A DNA stretch of 9,151 bases from positions 1-9,151 of the forward strand of contig JBFKPQ010000087.1 in NCBI GenBank assembly GCA_041628225.1. Direction: 5' to 3'. Within the stretch, counting starts at the first letter, position 1; each line of letters opens with the position of its first letter. The notes under the pieces are model-generated. The model ran no database searches. It was not told where the DNA came from and saw nothing but the letters and a program-made list of their open reading frames with translations. Of this stretch, positions 5,886 to 9,151 are shown in pieces. The DNA comes from JBFKPQ01 sp041628225. GTDB taxonomy: Bacteria; Actinomycetota; Acidimicrobiia; Spongiisociales; JAENVV01. Made by a program: the position numbers and the translations under genes.

Positions 5886-7532
5886 TCAGCGCGGTCGGCG
5901 GTGGTGACGGCGGCCGTCGACCCAGGTGGCGACGAGGAGCGCCGACCCCGCCAGAGCCGCCGCAAAGAACACGATGACGGCCAATGCGGGATAGCCGCCC
6001 AGATCAGGACCGGCGTCGACCGTCGTGAGGATGGCGGCCCCGACGATCAGCGCCGCCAGGATCAACCCCATGGTGAGGCGATTCGTCATCGACGTGAAGG
6101 TGTCGCGCCAATTCTGGGACTCGTCGGCTGCGACATTGATCCGGAACTCGCCGGCGGCCAGCGATTCCAATACTCGGTGTGCATGGCCAGGTGCCTCCTT
6201 GACCAACTCCTCGAGGTCGAGTGCCGTGCGCATGAGCGTCTGGGGCGACATCTCGGCCTGGCTGCGTTCCGTCATCAGTTCGGGGGCACGCCGAACGATG
6301 GCATCGCGGGAGTTGAATCCGGGGGCCAAGACCCTTCCCACCGCGTCGAGGGCCGACAGGGTGCGGCCCAGAATGGCCAGTTCGTTGGGGGGACGCAGCT
6401 GGTGCTCCGCCGCGGCTCTGGTGATACCGATCATCAGAGGACCGGCTTCGAGGTCCTCCCCGCGGGCCTGCACGAACCACCCGACCAGATCGGCCACCTC
6501 CCGGCGGAAACCGTCCTCGTCGAAGCCCTCGAGTGGTTGTGCCAGTTCGATGGCCACGGAGGCGGCTTCGTCGGCCCGCCCGTCGGCGGCGGCCAACACC
6601 ATCCTCAGCAGATCGCGCCGCATGGTCGGCGAGAGTTCGGTGACCATCCCGAGGTCGACCATCCCGAGGCGCCCGTCGCGCGTGAGCAGCACGTTGCCGG
6701 GGTGCGGGTCGACGTGCACAAACCCTTCCACGAAGATCTGGCGCAGGTAGGCACCGAACAACTCGTCGGCGAGATGGCCGCCGTCGATCTCGGTGAGCAC
6801 GGATCCATGCACCTGGTCGAGGGGGGCACCGGCGAGGTACGTCATGGTCAGGACGCGCGACGAACTGAAGTCGTTGATGGGTTCAGGTACGACAACCGCA
6901 TCGACGTCCGCGACCAGGCCGCTCATCCGCTCGAGCTGTTGGGCTTCGCGCTGGAAGTCGAGTTCGCGCCGGAGAACGTTCTCGAGGTGGTCGATGAGGT
7001 TGGAGAGGTCGAACACGCGTGCGCCGGGAGCGACCGACGCGGCGGCGGCGAGCTTCCGCAGCACACCGAGATCGGCGTCGATCACCTTCTCGATGTCGGG
7101 ACGCTGGATCTTGACGGCCACCGTCCTGCCGTCCCTCATGTGGGCGCGATGTACCTGGGCGAGCGACGCCGCCCCGATGGGGCGTTCCTCGAAGGAGGCG
7201 AAGGCATCTGCCACGGACACGCCGATCTCGGCCTCGAACATGGCGGTCGCCTCGTCGACGGGCATCGGTTCGGCGCGGTGGTTGAGACGGACAAGGGCCT
7301 CCACGTAGGCCGGCGGAATCAGATCTGGACGCGTCGCCAGCAGCTGACCGAACTTCACGAAGGTCGGTCCGAGGTCCTCCAATTCGTCGACGAGTTCGGC
7401 GGCGTGCGTCTCGTCGTCCTCGTGGCGGCCTGAAAAGAAGTGGCGTAGGGCCGCGCCGGCGGCTCGGGTGTATCGGGTCACATCGGCTGTCTGCATGCCG
7501 TACTGTTCCCCACCGACCCGCGATTCAATCAT
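5886..7532 (-). CDS. ABC1/AarF/UbiB-family atypical kinase-like membrane protein
   Basis: This 548-residue protein belongs to the family of yeast Coq8 and E. coli UbiB, ATP-binding proteins that support isoprenoid-quinone or lipid metabolism at the membrane. Family marks are the KxGQ motif at 60-63 (FVKFGQLLATRPDLIP), the Ala-rich nucleotide loop PIGAAS (118-123), the ATP lysine K141 in VAVKIQRP, the ExD motif E190-D192 (RELDF), HVDPHPGN (273-280; D275, N280) and the metal-binding D293 in MVDLG. All key residues are present, so it is probably an active ATPase or kinase. Two C-terminal helices (487-505, 514-537) form a membrane hairpin, followed by the basic tail RRHHRRPR. Most actinobacteria use menaquinone, so the substrate may not be ubiquinone-related. 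The start could instead be ATG 7496 (Met13), which has a GGTGGGGA ten bases upstream; the first 12 residues carry no recognisable motif. The PLP enzyme gene follows after 33 bases. Confidence 0.94.
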   Translation of the reverse strand: MIESRVGGEQYGMQTADVTRYTRAAGAALRHFFSGRHEDDETHAAELVDELEDLGPTFVKFGQLLATRPDLIPPAYVEALVRLNHRAEPMPVDEATAMFEAEIGVSVADAFASFEERPIGAASLAQVHRAHMRDGRTVAVKIQRPDIEKVIDADLGVLRKLAAAASVAPGARVFDLSNLIDHLENVLRRELDFQREAQQLERMSGLVADVDAVVVPEPINDFSSSRVLTMTYLAGAPLDQVHGSVLTEIDGGHLADELFGAYLRQIFVEGFVHVDPHPGNVLLTRDGRLGMVDLGMVTELSPTMRRDLLRMVLAAADGRADEAASVAIELAQPLEGFDEDGFRREVADLVGWFVQARGEDLEAGPLMIGITRAAAEHQLRPPNELAILGRTLSALDAVGRVLAPGFNSRDAIVRRAPELMTERSQAEMSPQTLMRTALDLEELVKEAPGHAHRVLESLAAGEFRINVAADESQNWRDTFTSMTNRLTMGLILAALIVGAAILTTVDAGPDLGGYPALAVIVFFAAALAGSALLVATWVDGRRHHRRPR

Positions 7533-7628
7533 TCGATCTTTAGCGGGCGATTAAGGCTCTGTTCGCACGGCCCTAGAACCGAATGTGGTCTCCTGCTCGT
7601 AGTGGACTGGAATCTCGAGAGGAACACC
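7533..7628. promoter_or_regulatory. Divergent intergenic region, probable promoters for both sides
   Basis: These 96 bases separate the leftward UbiB-like gene from the rightward cupredoxin gene, so at least one promoter per side is expected here. On the minus strand TAAAGAT (7542-7536) could be a -10 element, but the corresponding -35 position reads CGAACA and is poor. If that element is real, transcription would start at about 7530, favouring the inner ATG at 7496. I see no clear rightward promoter. The palindrome TCTCGAGA (7613-7620) overlaps the cupredoxin ribosome binding site. Confidence 0.45.
7618..7623 (+). promoter_or_regulatory. Ribosome binding site that fixes the GTG start of the cupredoxin gene
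   Basis: AGAGGA lies five bases before GTG 7629, and a basic-then-hydrophobic signal peptide follows directly. No ATG in this frame fits better. This is the clearest Shine-Dalgarno sequence in the window. Confidence 0.8.
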
Positions 7629-9151
7629 GTGAAGCGACTCCGCCGGCTGCGACGCGCCGTCCGGAATGCCGGTGTCGGCATCGTGGTGCTCGCCACCGTC
7701 GTCGGGCCGGTCGCGGCCGCACAGCCCGCCGCAGCCGCCACCACCATCATCCGCATCACGGACCGGCTCGATCCGGCCTCCGTCACGGTCCCGCCGGGAA
7801 CCGAGATCAGTTGGGTCAACGACGATGCGGAGCGCCACCGCGTCAGGTCGACGGAAGGCCCCAGCGGGTTCGACTCGGGCAACCTCGAGCCCGGCGAGGA
7901 GTTCGCCATCACGCTCGAAACCGTCGGGACCTACCGATATCTCGACGATCGCAACGAGGACGACCAGGCGTACTGGGGCACCATCGTGGTGCAGACCTCT
8001 GCTCAGCCACCACCTTCGGATCCCCCGCCGCCCTCTGGTGGCGGTGACGTGACCATGGCGGGTCGTGTCTTCCGACCGGGCTCGCTGACGATCAATGTCG
8101 GGGACACGGTCACTTTCGTGAACGATGACGACCGCGACCACACCGCCACCGCCAACGACCGATCGTGGGATTCCGGCCTCATGCCACCCGGAGACACCTA
8201 CGCGCGGACGTTCAACACCGCCGGCACGTTCGGCTACGTGTGCTTGCTCCACGCGGACATGGTCGGGACGATCACGGTGCTCGGAAGCGACGGAACTGCG
8301 CCTCCTCCCGCCGATCCGCCACCGCCGCCACCTCCACCCGCTCCCGTGGCAGGCGACGTCACGATCATCGACAACGCCTTCCAACCCGCCTCCCTCACCG
8401 TGACCGAGGGGTCGACGGTCACGTGGGCGAACAACGGCGCGCTCTTGCACACGGTCACCGGCGCGGGGTTCGACTCCGGCCTGCTCAGCGCCGGTGATAC
8501 CTACACCCGCACGTTCGCCGCGGCAGGCACTTACAACTACATCTGCACCCTCCACCCGGAGATGACGGCCACGCTCACGGTCACGGGCGCCGACGGCACC
8601 GCGCCGCCACCGGCGGATCCACCACCGCCGTCCAACCCCCCACCTCCGGCCGTCTCCGGCGACGTCACGATCGTCGACAATGCCTACCGTCCCGCCGCGA
8701 TGACCGTGACGGAAGGTTCGACGATCACGTGGGCCAACAACGGCGCGCTCTTGCACACGGTGACCGGATCGGGCTTTGACTCGGGCTTGCTCAGCGCAGG
8801 CGACACCTATCGACGCACGTTCGCAGTGGCCGGCACCTACAACTACGTCTGCACCCTGCACCCGGAGATGCGGGGCACGGTAACGGTCACCGGCGCGGAC
8901 GGGACGGCTCCACCGCCCACCGAGCAGGGCGACGGAGCACCGTCGACACCTCCGACACCGGCCTCGGGCGACATCGTGATGGGCGACAACGTCTTCCGCC
9001 CGGGCGGGCTCACGGTTCAGCAAGGCGCCACCGTCACGTGGGCCAACAACGGAGCCCTGCCGCACACGGCAACCGCTGCCGACGGCTCCTTCGACTCGGG
9101 CATCGTCATGCCGGGCGAACGATTCCGACATCGGTTCGTCGACCTCGGCAC
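7629..9151 (+). CDS. Secreted multi-domain cupredoxin (blue copper) protein, at least five domains, 3' end outside window
   Basis: The frame from GTG 7629 runs 507 codons to the right edge without a stop. A basic start (KRLRRLRRAVRN) and hydrophobic core (14-30), with AxA sites near 30-37, form a signal peptide. Five cupredoxin-like domains follow, separated from the second onward by proline-rich linkers (126-138, 224-241, 325-343, 427-446). Domain 2 (139-217) has H171, C205, H208 and M211; domain 3 (242-320) H274, C306, H309 and M312; domain 4 (344-422) H376, C408, H411 and M414. These are complete type 1 copper sites with the short C-x2-H-x2-M loop known from amicyanin (CTLHPEM in domains 3 and 4). 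Domain 1 (38-122) keeps H70 but has no cysteine and is probably copper-free. Domain 5 begins at 447, has H479, and is cut before its Cys loop. The role is probably extracytoplasmic electron transfer or copper holding; the partner is unknown. Domains 3 and 4 are nearly identical, so duplication was recent. Confidence 0.9.
   Translation, partial: MKRLRRLRRAVRNAGVGIVVLATVVGPVAAAQPAAAATTIIRITDRLDPASVTVPPGTEISWVNDDAERHRVRSTEGPSGFDSGNLEPGEEFAITLETVGTYRYLDDRNEDDQAYWGTIVVQTSAQPPPSDPPPPSGGGDVTMAGRVFRPGSLTINVGDTVTFVNDDDRDHTATANDRSWDSGLMPPGDTYARTFNTAGTFGYVCLLHADMVGTITVLGSDGTAPPPADPPPPPPPPAPVAGDVTIIDNAFQPASLTVTEGSTVTWANNGALLHTVTGAGFDSGLLSAGDTYTRTFAAAGTYNYICTLHPEMTATLTVTGADGTAPPPADPPPPSNPPPPAVSGDVTIVDNAYRPAAMTVTEGSTITWANNGALLHTVTGSGFDSGLLSAGDTYRRTFAVAGTYNYVCTLHPEMRGTVTVTGADGTAPPPTEQGDGAPSTPPTPASGDIVMGDNVFRPGGLTVQQGATVTWANNGALPHTATAADGSFDSGIVMPGERFRHRFVDLG
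8043..9151 (+). repeat. Tandem cupredoxin-domain repeat of about 306-309 bp
   Basis: Each domain opens with a GD(V/I) codon pair at 8043, 8352, 8658 and 8967, giving spacings of 309, 306 and 309 bases. The 8352 and 8658 copies are closest: 74 of 87 aligned residues match, and long DNA runs are shared, such as the stretch encoding NNGALLHTVTG. The 8043 and 8967 copies are more divergent. The array continues past the window. Confidence 0.85.

Noticed and set aside
5553..7433. A 626-codon plus-strand open frame
   Set aside because: It is antisense to the UbiB-like gene and the N-terminal part of the PLP enzyme gene, both with full catalytic motifs. Its product is low in hydrophobic structure and shows no motif.
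7551..7628. Small frames and RNA gene considered in the divergent region
   Set aside because: No tRNA-like fold, conserved small RNA shape or ORF with a ribosome binding site is visible in this short region.
7551..9131. A 526-codon minus-strand open frame over the right end
   Set aside because: The plus strand there encodes a signal peptide and repeated cupredoxin domains with intact copper ligands and a good ribosome binding site. The minus frame only mirrors the domain repeats and has no family features.

Overview
The window is GC-rich, with codon third positions dominated by G and C, tightly packed genes and a GTG start on one gene. The gene types suggest a free-living high-GC Gram-positive bacterium, probably an actinobacterium (an Acidimicrobiia-like lineage would fit). 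That placement is inferred from protein style; there is no rRNA or marker gene to prove it. Nothing looks like an insertion sequence, phage, tRNA, rRNA or CRISPR array.

Layout: (1) On the plus strand at the left edge is a five-helix membrane protein with a histidine-rich exported C-terminal domain (1-1053, reading frame open at the window edge). (2) Nineteen bases later comes a 580-residue flavoprotein (1073-2815) that joins a degenerate two-Rossmann oxidoreductase half to a complete ferredoxin-NADP reductase half. (3) A 100-base spacer with three inverted repeats, one covering the ribosome binding site, leads to a secreted subtilisin-family (S8) protease (2916-4673) that ends in 17 tandem Trp-containing pentapeptides. 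(4) A strong 14-bp stem-loop (4691-4725) separates this rightward block from a leftward pair. That pair is an ABC1/UbiB-type kinase-like membrane protein (5886-7532) followed 33 bases later by a trans-sulfuration-type PLP enzyme (4728-5852). (5) From a 96-base divergent intergenic region, a secreted chain of cupredoxin domains reads rightward (7629 to beyond 9151). It has at least five domains and is cut by the right edge. It is easy to miss because its stop codon lies outside the window and a 526-codon antisense frame covers almost the same stretch.

How the genes may relate: genes 1 and 2 are probably co-transcribed, pairing an exported, probably metal-binding His-rich domain with a cytoplasmic NAD(P)H-dependent flavin reductase. 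The cupredoxin chain is an exported copper/electron-carrier protein, and the protease is exported too. The UbiB-like protein and the PLP enzyme are probably one operon, without an obvious common pathway. A single integrated system cannot be demonstrated. The most unusual items are the cupredoxin chain, the flavoprotein fusion, the Trp-repeat tail of the protease and the hairpin over the protease ribosome binding site.
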